Assembly: GCA_022496805.1 (NCBI GenBank)
Contig: CM040091.1
Location: forward strand, 17,226,336-17,290,335
Reading direction: 5' to 3'
DNA: 64,000 nt
Source of the DNA: Pohlia nutans
Taxonomy: Eukaryota > Streptophyta > Bryopsida > Bryales > Mniaceae
This document shows, piece by piece, positions 54,900 through 64,000 of this stretch (positions are counted from its first letter, which is position 1; each line of letters begins with the position of its first letter). The notes beneath the pieces are model-generated. The model had not been told where the DNA came from. It worked only from the letters and a program-made list of their open reading frames with translations, and searched no databases. The position numbers and the translations under genes are program-made.

Positions 54900-55699
54900 A
54901 TGGCACTCTTCAAGCCATCTGCCGTGTACACTCTGTGTGTGCTGCTGTGCTTTTGCAGCGTACAGAGCGCCGTCTTGGGTAAGCTCCATCGATCGACGAC
55001 TCCCTATTGCATGCTCTCCGTGTCTTCGTTTGTGGAATTCTCACCTTAATTTCAACTGAATATTTACTCACTTAAGTATGACACTCGAGAGTGCATTTAG
55101 TAACCCATTTTCCCTGCCACGAGAGGCATTGCCGTAAGAGAGCGTTGAGTGTACGATGTTGATGTAAAGCCCGGATCGGAGTTCTTGATCGTGAAGAACA
55201 AGGAGCTCAGTTACGGTGTTGATTGATTAGCGGTGGGTGGGGATGCATTTATGTGGCAGCGCATAAGATTCACTTCAAGTACGTGGTGCACGAGACGCGC
55301 TCGGGCGCCAACGCCACCGTGGTGACGGCGGTGGGCGTGCCCGGGACGTTCGCGTGGGGCAGCATCCTCATGAACGACAACGTTGTGCGCGCCACCGAGA
55401 GCGTGACGTCGACGCTGTGGGGCAAGTCCACGGGTTTCGGCGCCGTGACGCAGCAGGCCGGCATTGGCGGCGGCATCCTGTCCTTCAGCAAATTGACCTT
55501 CGGCCCGGCGTCGAAGTACAACGGGTCGACCTTCACTCTCACGGCCACCTTCGCCGCGCCGAGCCCGCCTTACGAGGCCATCATTTTGGGCGGCACCGGC
55601 AAGTTCCGCGGCTGCAGCGGCTACGGCCTCTTCAGCAATGGCTTGACAACTGGTGCCGTGTACACCACCGTGTTTGATGTGCACCTCACGTGCCAGTGA
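54900..55699 (+). CDS. Dirigent protein 1
   Basis: Dirigent proteins direct stereoselective coupling of phenoxy radicals (lignan and related phenolics) in the apoplast, usually as trimeric eight-stranded beta-barrels. Exons 54900-54978 and 55260-55699 give 172 residues, the usual family size. The N-terminus is a clear signal peptide (MALFKPSAVYTLCVLLCFCS). The mature part starts AHKIHFKYVVHE and shows the family blocks SGANATVV (N-glycosylation site), FGAVTQQAGIGGGIL, ASKYNGSTFTLTATF, YEAIILGGTGKFRGCSGYG and a terminal VYTTVFDVHLTC. Exon 2 is conspicuously GC-rich compared with its surroundings. The acceptor at 55259 was chosen because it keeps the phase and the signal-peptide junction. Two Cys near the C-terminus (CSG, LTC) could pair. 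Confidence 0.9.
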
Positions 55700-57122
55700 G
55701 CAGTACTCGATCTCTCCTTCAGGAAATAACACACAGTTTACATCGGAAGATCGAGTAGATTGTTTATGTTTTAATGAAGACATGCTTCATTGATTCTTAT
55801 GATTTGGGACCATTCTTGGTTGATGATTTCGCAATACAAGGAATTTGGTGTCAAAACGTTTCAGCAGAGTCCTTTACATGCAATAGCATTTTGTCCTAAA
55901 TACTCCTTCCATCTTGAAATAAGTGTTCCTGTATTTTATCAATTGATTTGGGGACTTTCTTTATGTATATTCTGCAACATTCTGGTGATTTGCAATGGTA
56001 CATGGTTTCCACATTAATACGATCAATGAAATTGCTGTCGACTCTTATATCCGGACGACGCTAGATACATCAATTTTTTTCAGGATGCAGAACAACGTCG
56101 TCTCGATTGAACTACAATCTGACCTCTTTGATGGAATTACCTATGTGAGAATTGCGCTGCAGTAAGTGATAGTGTTACAATTGTTGAAGAATATAATTAG
56201 TGTACGAGTCTGGTCTGAAATGCACTACCGCACTAGTGTGTATTTCCCAAGCAGTATTTTCAAGAGTTGGCTTTCTTACACATGCTCTTCAAATACAGTG
56301 GCATTGTCTGAATCCAAGACGTTTATGGGACCAGATTCGCTGACGTTCGAAAAGCTCATTTACCGACAATTGATGCACATAGCTGTACAGCTTGAGAGCA
56401 GCTGAAGCCCCGGGGAAGTTACTGTCAAGGATTTCAATAACTATGAGAGAACAAATATAGGGTGTCTTTTAATCATTTGAGATAAGAATCATAAATTTAC
56501 TGAAGTAATATAGGGTGTTACAAAACCAATTTGAAAATATGTTAGGAATATTCTTAGAAAGTCCATGGAATATATCCTAAATATACTATAAATAGTATAA
56601 TATTCCAATTATTTCATAGCCCCTCTTTAAATACCTTTTTACGCTCATTTGTACCCAAGATTTACACTAAGTGACTTCCCCGAGGCTGAAGCTTTATGAT
56701 ACTGTTGCTAGTTTTATTCGGCGGATCGATTAATTGGCTTCGCGGTTCATCTACGGCTCAATCTTGGGGTTCGCCCCACAATTCTGAGTCTGTTTCATGA
56801 AGGTTTACACCTCTGTTCGTGCGATAAAGACAAGCTGCGTTGAGAAGGGTGAGTCCATCTGGTTTGTGCGGATCTGAGATGATGTTGGCACTTTGATGAA
56901 TCTGTAGATTCTTTTTATGATGTATGGTTTGGTGCTGAAGGCCTTGAAGTGAGCTTCACAATTCTGTCGGAAAAGGGAGGTTCCATGGCCTTCTTTTCGG
57001 TAAACTCCAGTGTCTCTAAACCAGATTGTGTTGTGCAGTCTCTAAACCAGATTGTGTTGTGCAGTTTGTGCCTGGCGATCAGTAGCTAAACGTGCTAAAG
57101 GTCGTGGATATCCGTGGAGATC

Positions 57123-57410
57123 ATGGCACTCTTCAAGCCAACTGCCGTGTGCACTCACTAGTAGCAGAACTGTCATTTTTCATTCCCCACTTTGTGGAAA
57201 CGGTGAACAGTGACGAAATAGTGACGAAATATTGTGCCTAGATTTCTGTCTTTTTGTGACCAAAACTACTCACGAACATCGATGCAAGCCATGTGCCTGG
57301 CGCGGTTTCATTCCTTTTTCATTTATAGTAAGTGAAAAACGACACATTTCCTACTAGTGACTCTGTGTGTGCTCTTGTGCTTTTGCAGCGTGCAGACCGC
57401 CGTCTTGGGT
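57123..57410 (+). pseudogene. Dirigent pseudogene: exon 1 only, split by a CACTA-type element
   Basis: ATGGCACTCTTCAAGCCAAC opens at 57123 and matches exon 1 of dirigent 1. After GTGCACT it is interrupted by a 204-bp insertion, then resumes CTCTGTGTGTGCTCTTGTGC and ends with the same donor (TTGG/GTAAGC). About 110 bp of intron-like sequence follow, but no second exon, so only the signal-peptide exon was left or copied. Confidence 0.85.
57156..57359. mobile_element. Non-autonomous CACTA-like MITE in the dirigent pseudogene
   Basis: It begins CACTAGTAGCAGAACTG and ends TTTCCTACTAGTG, flanked by ACT on both sides (57153-57155 and 57360-57362). CACTA-starting inverted ends with a 3-bp duplication define the En/Spm (CACTA) superfamily. 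The intact paralogues give the empty site (CACTCTGTG). Confidence 0.88.
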
Positions 57411-57529
57411 AAGCTCCATCGATCCAAGACTCCCTATTACATGCTCTCTGTGCATACCGTAATTTGTGGAATTCTCATCTTAATTTCAACTGCACATTAC
57501 TCACTAATGACACTCTAGAATAGCACATT

Positions 57530-58680
57530 CTCAGAATCTGTCATGTTGTGCACAACCGAACTTTGCATTTCAGGCTTTTTTTTTTTGAAGAAAGTTTCGA
57601 ACTCGGACAAGGCCCAAAAAAAAAAGGGTAGCAGTCAACTTTGCAGCTTGTATTATTACTATTGAGGAACCTTGAACGATTGAAAATTTGTAAGTGTTAA
57701 TAAATTCAAGTCGGTTTAAATTGAATTGGCCAAAAAGATTTTAGATAAATTTTTTTTTATTGTTTTCCAAACATGGTACTTTTCGACAACTTTGGAGTTT
57801 TTGGAGGGAAACATAATTCTGGTGCTTTAAGGGTTAACTTAATTTTGGGCCATGTCATGTCAGTAGCACATTGTTCCTTTACTAACTTACTAAGCATGCT
57901 AAGCGGACTCCAACATTGACAGTTCTGTACCATGTGCTCTGTCTCTGTCTATTCGATCAGTTCTGGCCATGTGCTCTGTCACTGTCAATTGATATAATTG
58001 TGGTCCTAAATGTTTTTCAATCAAACTTTTATTTTCACCAAGTTTCGAAGTTCAAATGAAAACAGTCGCAATTAAGAAAGTGTGGGGCTGTCTAGCTACT
58101 ACTTTCTAATCCAAATTCTCAATCTTCAAAACATGTTAAAATGACGTTTTTTTAAGACACCTGAAAGCTCAAAACCCTAAAATTCCAATATACACTACGC
58201 AAAATTATGATGGTGAATTTGGGTTGTGAATCTCATGGGGTTGACTATCACAAACTCTTGCCATATCCTATCTATGTATGATTTATTTCTTTTCTCTTAG
58301 AAAAATACACATAGACATATAGGGTAACTATCTATTTTAAGGTGACGCCGCAAACACGTAGTGTTCACTTCCAACAAAACACCCGTGCAACCCCTGGATT
58401 TAGAGCTTTACTCCACTGCAATCAAGCCTGCTCTAGTGTCTATTTTCTAGCTTGTTTTTGGGGACTAACTTGAATGCATATTTACCCGACGTTTGGAGTT
58501 CTGAGTTATGAACCTCCAGTTTTTTTATATCTTATATAGGATGCAAGTGTGTAAGCATTTGGAAGCTTTAATTTCGTTTACATGCCGCTATGGCGCAATT
58601 ATCATCCTAGTTTTTCTGTAATCTTGAGTCACTGTCTGGATTATTTTATTGATTTTCCTCTCCGGCGGTTTCTATTCCTG
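57530..58680. other. Spacer between dirigent segments
   Basis: Non-coding. It contains a TTTAAGGG/TTAA phrase near 57830 that may be one end of a decayed TTAA element, and a repeated TTCTGGCCATGTGCTCTGTC at 57940-57985. Nothing else is recognised. Confidence 0.4.
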
Positions 58681-59017
58681 TATCCTCTTCATGCGTCAAA
58701 TAATCGGTAAATTGGCCTCAACCCGTTAGGAGCTAGCTTTCATTATAATCGAAGGTTGAATGTGGCATACAATTGAGCTCATCTATTTGAGGAATCGTCG
58801 AGACTTTGAAGAGGAAAAAGCAAGTTAACTTCTCACTGTCGAGAAGAATGAGCGCGTTAAGGCTGGAAAATCGATGCGTATAAGACGATATATATCTCAA
58901 CTCAACATCGACATGAGATAGTGTCTCTGATTGTATCAATTGTCCAGGTTGTGCCAGTGATCAGTAGCCAAAAGGCTAAGAAAGGATCACTGAGCTCAAA
59001 TCCGGTGGCTGGACATC

Positions 59018-59819
59018 ATGGCACGAGTCTTGAAGCCAACTGCCGTGTACACTCTGTGTGTGCTGCTGTGCTTTTGCAGCGTACAGAGCGCCGTCTTGGG
59101 TAAGCTCCATCGATCGACGACTCCCTATTGCATGCTCTCCGTGTCTTAGTTTGTGGAATTCTCACCTTAATTTCAACTGAAAATTACTCACTTAAGTATG
59201 ACACTCGAGAGTGCATTTAGTAACCCATTTGCCCTGCCACGAAAGGCATTGCCGTAAGAGAGCGTTGAGTGTACGATGTTGATGTAAAGCCCGGATCGGA
59301 GTTCTTGATCGTGAAGAACAAGGAGCTCTGTCAGTTACGGTGTTGATTGATTGGCGGTGGGTGGGGATGCATGTGGCAGCGCATAAGATTCACATCAAGT
59401 ACGTGTTGCACGAGATTCGGTCGGGCGCCAACGCCACCGTGGTAACGGCGGTGGGCGTGCCAGGGACGTTGGCGTGGGGCAGCGTCCTCATGAACGACAA
59501 CGTGGTGCGCGCCACCGAGAGCGTGACCTCGACGCCGCTGGGAAAATCCACAGGCTTCGGCGCCGTGACGCAGCAGGCCGGCATTGGCGGCGGCATCCTG
59601 TCCGTAACCAAAGTGCTCTTCGGCGACGCCTCGAAGTACAGCGCGTCCACTATCACTCTCATCGCCACCTTCGCCGCGCCGAACCCGCCTTACGAGGCCA
59701 TCGTGGTGGGCGGCACCGGCAAGCTCCGCGGCTGCAGCGGCTACGCCCTGGCAACCCCGGGCCTGACAACTCTTCCCGTGTACACCACCGTGTTTGATAT
59801 GCACCTCACGTGCCAATGA
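59018..59819 (+). CDS. Dirigent protein 2
   Basis: Tandem paralogue of dirigent protein 1 with the same two-exon structure (59018-59099 and 59380-59819; 173 residues). The signal peptide is MARVLKPTAVYTLCVLLCFC. The mature part begins AHKIHIKYVLHEIRSG and keeps NATVV, TGFGAVTQQAGIGGGIL, APNPPYEAIVVGGTGKLRGC and VYTTVFDMHLTC. It differs from copy 1 mainly in the segments around the barrel's middle strands (GDASKYSASTITLIATF) and before the C-terminus (LATPGLTTLPV), where dirigent substrate specificity usually varies. The frame is intact and exon 2 has the same high GC. Confidence 0.9.
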
Positions 59820-60253
59820 GCACCGTCCTCTCCAATATTACTTGATCTCTTCTTCAGGAAATAACAGTATACATCATGAGAGCCTTCTTTTGCTTCAGTA
59901 GTTGAAGATCCTTCATTGAATCTTGTGATTTTGGACCCATCTTGGATTATGATTTTCTCAGTACGGACCTGGATTAATGAAATTGGCGTTAATCGTTTCA
60001 AAAAGCACTGCAGACTCTTGGATGCTTGCTAGCACCCTCCTGAGCATGCAACAGGATTTCTTCCTAAATAATCCCTGACTCCATCTGGAAATTATTGTCT
60101 TCGTATTTTCTCCATGGATTTGGGGATTCTCTTACATGTATACTGAATTTGATGAGGATGAGCAAAGTTCTTCATTGATTGTGGTGATTAAACCAATTTC
60201 AACACGTGCGTTACACGGCAACTTGTACCACATCCCAATGTCGTTTCAAATAA

Positions 60254-60478
60254 CCCCTAAACGTCTGAAAGTGCCTTTGCGGCGAGTAGAATACGGTGTA
60301 TTTTTCTAGTATTTGAAATGGATCCAAACTTTTTAAAGGTTTGAGTTCAACACAAAAGTTGAAATTTACATCAATGCCGTTCTAGTGAGTTATTGAGGTC
60401 CCAATTTAGAGCTTCTTGTCAATAGCAAATGCCATTTATACGGCCACATATCTACTATCTCCATGGGACGTTTAGGGG
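60254..60478. mobile_element. TTAA-type element, CCCCTAAACGTCTG, 225 bp
   Basis: The left end is CCCCTAAACGTCTGAAAG, preceded by ATAA; the right end is CATGGGACGTTTAGGGG, followed by TTAA (60479-60482). Non-coding. Confidence 0.8.
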
Positions 60479-60762
60479 TTAAATGACACTTATTTCCGGA
60501 TTTAACGGAAGAGACATGAACATTTTCAGGAACGATGCAGAACTACTAACGACTTGATTGAACTACAATAATCTGACCTCCTTAATTATGGGATTGCCTA
60601 TGTGACAAGCATATTAACTATTCTCGAGACAGTTTGAATGGTTCGTTTGTGTGACAAGTGCTCTCCAGTCAGTGATAGTGTTACAGTTATTGAAGAGCAT
60701 AGTCACAGTGACATACTCTGGTCTGAAATGTTCTGTCAGAGTACATGCATATCAGTCACTGT

Positions 60763-60870
60763 TTGCCAAGCTCGGTCGACAAGCTCTGTTTGACTCTGTT
60801 TGCCAAGCACTGTTTGCCAAGCTTGGTTTGACAAACTCTGTTTCCCAAGCACTGTTTGCCCAGCTCTGCA
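60763..60870. repeat. Short tandem repeat (TTTGCCAAGC.CTG units)
   Basis: Five to six imperfect ~20-bp units built on TTTGCCAAGCTCGGT / CAAGCACTGTTTGCC. A local expansion in segment 2 of the dirigent array. Confidence 0.8.
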
Positions 60871-60915
60871 GACATGAGAATAGGTTCCGCAATTTCCGGC
60901 AATTTGGTCTCTTAA

Positions 60916-61456
60916 CCCCTAAGTGACGGATCAACCATTTTATGGTCGCTGCCCTTTTTTTACGAGCTACCCGAGATGGAAAAAATCTTTTTTTAGAAAA
61001 TAAAAATATTTTCAAATAGGAAATCAAGTCTACTTTCCAACACAATTTGAATCATGTCGATCCGAGTTAAACTCCACCGGGGAGAAATTTTCAAAGACAA
61101 ACACCCTCTACATTGGCTAGTGTTAGAAAATTTACTATTTGGGGAAAGTAATGATGTTCTCTCCATTGAAAAATGTGCAATTTTTAGTTTTACAATAGAA
61201 TGTCTAGTTTTAACCAATCATATCAAATTTCAAATTCTAAAAATAAAATTTGTAATTTTGATAAATATTTGAAGCTAAAGGCTTCTATACTCATTATGAG
61301 AGAATAAAAAGCTATTTTTTGAAATTTGACCGTATGAATAATTACTAAACATTATGCTCCTCATTTCCTCTTTTGTACCAAACTTCATCAAAGTTGAAGA
61401 AGTAATTTTTTATAACACATTTATGTTTTGCCCTTACCCCCTCCGTCATTTAGGGG
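60916..61456. mobile_element. TTAA element, 541-bp family, copy 3
   Basis: Left TTAA 60912-60915 then CCCCTAAGTGACGGATCAAC; right end CCTCCGTCATTTAGGGG then TTTA. Same length as 42018-42558 and collinear throughout. Confidence 0.9.
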
Positions 61457-62177
61457 TTTAGACCTAGGATAAAATGCACATGGCTGTACACCTTAAGTGC
61501 AGCTGAGACTTAGTAAGCGGATACGCAGAAGCTAGACTTTACACGAAACTGTCCCCAGTGGTTTTGTTTTGCGCAGCTTCTCAGTTCCTTTGCGGCTCGA
61601 TCTTGGGGTTAATTTGCACCACAATTCTGAGTCTGTTTCCTGGAGGCTTAAGATCGTGTCTATTCGCGCGATGGAGACAAGCCGAGTTGAGTCGGGTGAG
61701 TCCGTCTGGTTTCTGCAACTTTGGGATCTGTACTGATGATGGCACTTTGATGAATCAGTAGATACTTTATATATTGACGTTGAAGGTCATGAAAATGACC
61801 AAGCTTCACAGTTTTGTCGGTAGAATTTTACAGTGGTACCGGTTGAAATTAATTTCCGCTTCTGAGCTCCGAAATCTTGTGTCGAACTCTCAAATCGCGT
61901 TAAGTCTCAAAATTGCCTTTCTTTTTGGAGGATAACTCTTGAACTTTGGTGAGACGGGTCACGAGTCCATCTAGTTGTGCAACTTGTCGGTACTAGCTTT
62001 TTTTGCAAGCTGATGATGTCAAACACTTCGGAGATTCTGACAGTTTAAAGGCTTCGGAGCTTTACAGTTCCGTCGGTAGACTTTACAATGGTGCCGGTTG
62101 AAATTAATCCACTGCAATTCCATCCTTTTGCAATATTTTCCGAGCTCTAAAATCTTGTCTCGAACTTTGCACTGTAA

Positions 62178-62515
62178 GGGCCGCTTCACACTATGGCCGT
62201 CCAAGTCGAGAGCCCGTGGGATTGAGAGTCCTGGAAACTTTGTTGAGAGAGTTCAAACTGAAAATAGGTAATAAAATATAGTTTTCACTTTTTATGAAAA
62301 CAAATCGACAGCCTCTCGACCATAAGATAGTTTGGGTTTTCATTCTCGTACAACCCAAACTTCCTTTCGAGAGACCGTCGCCTTGGTCAAAACGTACTGC
62401 CACATAGATATGTTGGAGAGCGACAGGGTTTGAGAGGCCGAACCCATGGTTTCTTGTAATTTGATTGGTGGAAATCGACGGTCGCTCGACCTTCAGCCAT
62501 AGTGTGAAGTGGCCC
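62178..62515. mobile_element. PIF/Harbinger-like MITE, copy C (compact form)
   Basis: Ends GGGCCGCTTCACACTATGGC and CATAGTGTGAAGTGGCCC, with TAA on both sides (62175-62177 and 62516-62518). At 338 bp it represents the uninterrupted form of copies A and B. Confidence 0.92.
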
Positions 62516-62567
62516 TAAGTCTTGTTCAAAATCTCCTGATAAATCTGGTGTTTATTTTAACTCTCAG

Positions 62568-62948
62568 GTTCGGATGGCCCGAACTGGAAGGGGCTCTGTT
62601 TGAAGGAGTTTCCGGAGGTGAAAGTGTTCGAGGAGATCAGGGAAACTGGATCTGCAGGGAAAGTGGAAGAAGGGATGATGTACCGACATCTGTATGCGGA
62701 ACTGAAGGGGGAGCCCCTGGTTGAGAGCAGCTGCGTTGAGAAGGCGGTGAGTGCTTCGAGTACCGACATTGATCCGGTGGAGAGCATCGAGCACACCTTG
62801 TATCCCCGGCCTCGGTACCCCGATGAGCGAACTCCGTCGTATTGGTCGAGCACTGGTCAGGCAGACGTGAATTTCCCCGAGACTCTCACCTACACTCTGG
62901 TGTCGCCGCTGTGCGTGGTTCATGATGTTTGCGTTTGGCCCTTTCGAG
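62568..62948 (+). CDS. F-box protein (At4g00755-like), single internal exon
   Basis: A 381-nt exon between CTCTCAG and GTACTCC, phase 1 at both ends. It encodes GPNWKGLCLKEFPEV (post-F-box segment), SCVEKAVSASSTDIDPVESI, RPRYPDERTPSYWSSTGQAD and FPETLTYTLVSPLCVVHDV then WPFR. This block is characteristic of plant F-box proteins of the At4g00755 group, which act as SCF ubiquitin-ligase adaptors. The F-box exon expected upstream and the QAYFQPG-type exon expected downstream are not found within 1 kb on either side. MITEs lie directly on both sides. Either very long introns separate the exons or this is a gene fragment. Confidence 0.75.
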
Positions 62949-63075
62949 GTACTCCTACCCTAAACCCTAAATACATACCCAATTGCTCATTCAATGTCTT
63001 CCGTTTGCGGTGGCGTTATGTTGAATTCGGTTTGCCTTCCTTTTCCGGCTATATTTCTGTTAAAATCTCCGCATA

Positions 63076-63382
63076 AGGTAGGTGGCTCAGAAACTGCTCA
63101 AATTTCAGATTTGGCAGGTTCGTTGGGGAGTTATTAAGGGAATCAATCTTGAAAGATTTGCAAAGTATTTAGGAAATTGGACCAATTGGAATAATTAATT
63201 TTGGATTAATATTGAATTAGTTATGAATTTTGGAAGGGGAACTCATAGGTGTACCCAAAACCACTCACCCTAAAACGTACACCATGATTACATAGAAATT
63301 TGAGTTTGGAAGCTATAAATATAAGATTGGATAGGTCTAGTGAGCGGTTTAAGGTGTTGTGCGGGTTTTGAGCCACCTACCT
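63076..63382. mobile_element. TA-flanked MITE (AGGTAGGTGGCTCA)
   Basis: Perfect inverted ends AGGTAGGTGGCTCA and TGAGCCACCTACCT are flanked by TA (63074-63075 and 63383-63384). It is related by termini to 53926-54336. It follows the F-box exon within its presumed intron. Confidence 0.88.
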
Positions 63383-63384
63383 TA

Positions 63385-64000
63385 GTATGTATGTGTGGTT
63401 TGGGTGTGTTGTCATTTTTGTGTTATATTTAGTTGTGTTATTGGGATGAGTCTTAGGTCATGTATGTGTGAGGGCATATACATGTGTATTATTAGCCACG
63501 GTTGTAGTGGTTGATTGTGAACTGTACATGTATCTCGATTTATCCTCTTCTTTGCATAGCGTTAATGGGTTCATTTTTGAAGCTAGTACAAACCACTGAA
63601 GTTGTCAGCAATGCTTTTTCGGAGGCATTTTCAATGTGATGTTTGATTTGAATTGTACGTAGAGAGGAAAGTGATATGACGATGTTTCTAACATGTATAT
63701 AAAACATATAGTACAGATGAGTTATCTGTAAAGTTGAGGGCTCACTGGGCCGGTGTCATGATAAAATCTGTGGAAACGTAAATTCAATCATAGAAAGTAC
63801 CATGGATAAAAGTGCCTTGATTTAGTCTATGTCAGTACAAAATGCGGTTGTCAGTGGTTGGAGTCAGAGCGAGTCGCAGTGGAGAAAGATGCCGGTGGAT
63901 GGATTTTGGGTTTTGCATTGCTATGCTCAAACTAAAAATGCACTGCTTATGTTCAAACTCCAAGACGCGCAGGAAAACTTGGGTTAGAAGTTTTTTAGCA
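63385..64000. other. Unannotated right edge
   Basis: No exon-like frame, RNA gene or repeat terminus recognised. It may be intron of the F-box gene if that gene is intact. Confidence 0.4.

Larger units (their letters stand above)
54410..57420 (+). repeat. Dirigent array, segment 1
   Basis: Collinear with 58690-62050: CTTTCATTGTAATC, TTGAATGTGGCATACAATTGAG, AGAAGATCACTGAGCTCAAATCCGG-like leader, the dirigent gene, then CAGTGATAGTGTTACA, TCTGGTCTGAAATG and CACAATTCTGAGTCTGTTTC. The duplication therefore spans roughly 3 kb, larger than the gene itself. Confidence 0.8.
58690..62050 (+). repeat. Dirigent array, segment 2
   Basis: The second copy of the segmental unit described at 54410-57420. 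It is longer because of two TTAA elements (60254-60478 and 60916-61456) that are absent from segment 1, so these inserted after the duplication or were lost from the first copy. Confidence 0.78.

Noticed and set aside
55211..55783. 190-codon minus-strand frame over dirigent exon 2, and the similar one at 59331-59816
   Set aside because: Antisense shadow of GC-rich dirigent exons; the Arg/Ala/Gly-rich peptide has no family resemblance.
56166..56405. 79-codon frame downstream of dirigent 1
   Set aside because: The equivalent position in the duplicated segment (near 60670) does not preserve the frame, so it is not under coding constraint.

Overview
The window is nuclear DNA of a land plant. The coding regions are split by many GT-AG introns, the single-copy genes are typical plant housekeeping genes, telomere-type TTTAGGG repeats occur inside introns, and every intergenic stretch is full of small DNA transposons. 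The lineage cannot be fixed from sequence alone. A tandem dirigent family with GC-rich second exons, a UGT scrap and a non-NLR TIR gene would fit a bryophyte or another non-seed plant, but this is only an inference.

Layout. 1-4.5 kb (minus): a type-B histone acetyltransferase (HAT1) running off the left edge. 6.8-11.0 kb (minus): LAS1, the HEPN nuclease of pre-rRNA ITS2 processing; nine exons join to an uninterrupted 698-codon frame. 16.1-18.6 kb (plus): a small conserved gene with a degenerate tandem copy, and a doubtful two-exon small ORF. 20.9-21.1 kb: UDP-glycosyltransferase fragment. 22.3-23.0 kb: 3' remnant of a non-LTR retrotransposon. 25.2-36.0 kb (plus): a rhamnogalacturonan lyase with 15 recognised coding exons (662 codons) whose introns are largely made of transposon copies. 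36-42.6 kb: an almost gene-free cluster of short inverted-repeat elements. 42.7-47.5 kb: a complete Mutator-like element (MULE) with 445-bp terminal inverted repeats, a probable 9-bp target duplication and a transposase gene broken only at two homopolymers. 48.6-51.2 kb (plus): a two-exon gene joining a TIR domain to an HSPA12-type Hsp70/actin-fold domain. 54.4-62.1 kb: a tandem segmental array with two intact dirigent genes and one dirigent pseudogene split by a CACTA-type element. 62.6 kb: one internal exon of an F-box protein of the At4g00755 type.

The two most notable observations are the TIR-HSPA12 fusion, and the abundance of non-autonomous elements bounded by TTAA and beginning CCCCTAA or CCCTTTAG. 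The latter have the hallmarks of the piggyBac superfamily, which is not a usual component of land-plant genomes. Other element groups can be recognised by their target duplications: PIF/Harbinger-like (TAA/TTA), Stowaway-like (TA), hAT-like (8 bp), CACTA-like (3 bp) and MULE (9 bp). Several are nested, and related copies in the window supply the empty sites.

The genes do not form one pathway. They are independent eukaryotic transcription units: chromatin assembly (HAT1), ribosome biogenesis (LAS1), pectin breakdown (rhamnogalacturonan lyase), phenolic coupling or defence (dirigent), and probable immune or stress signalling (TIR-HSPA12).
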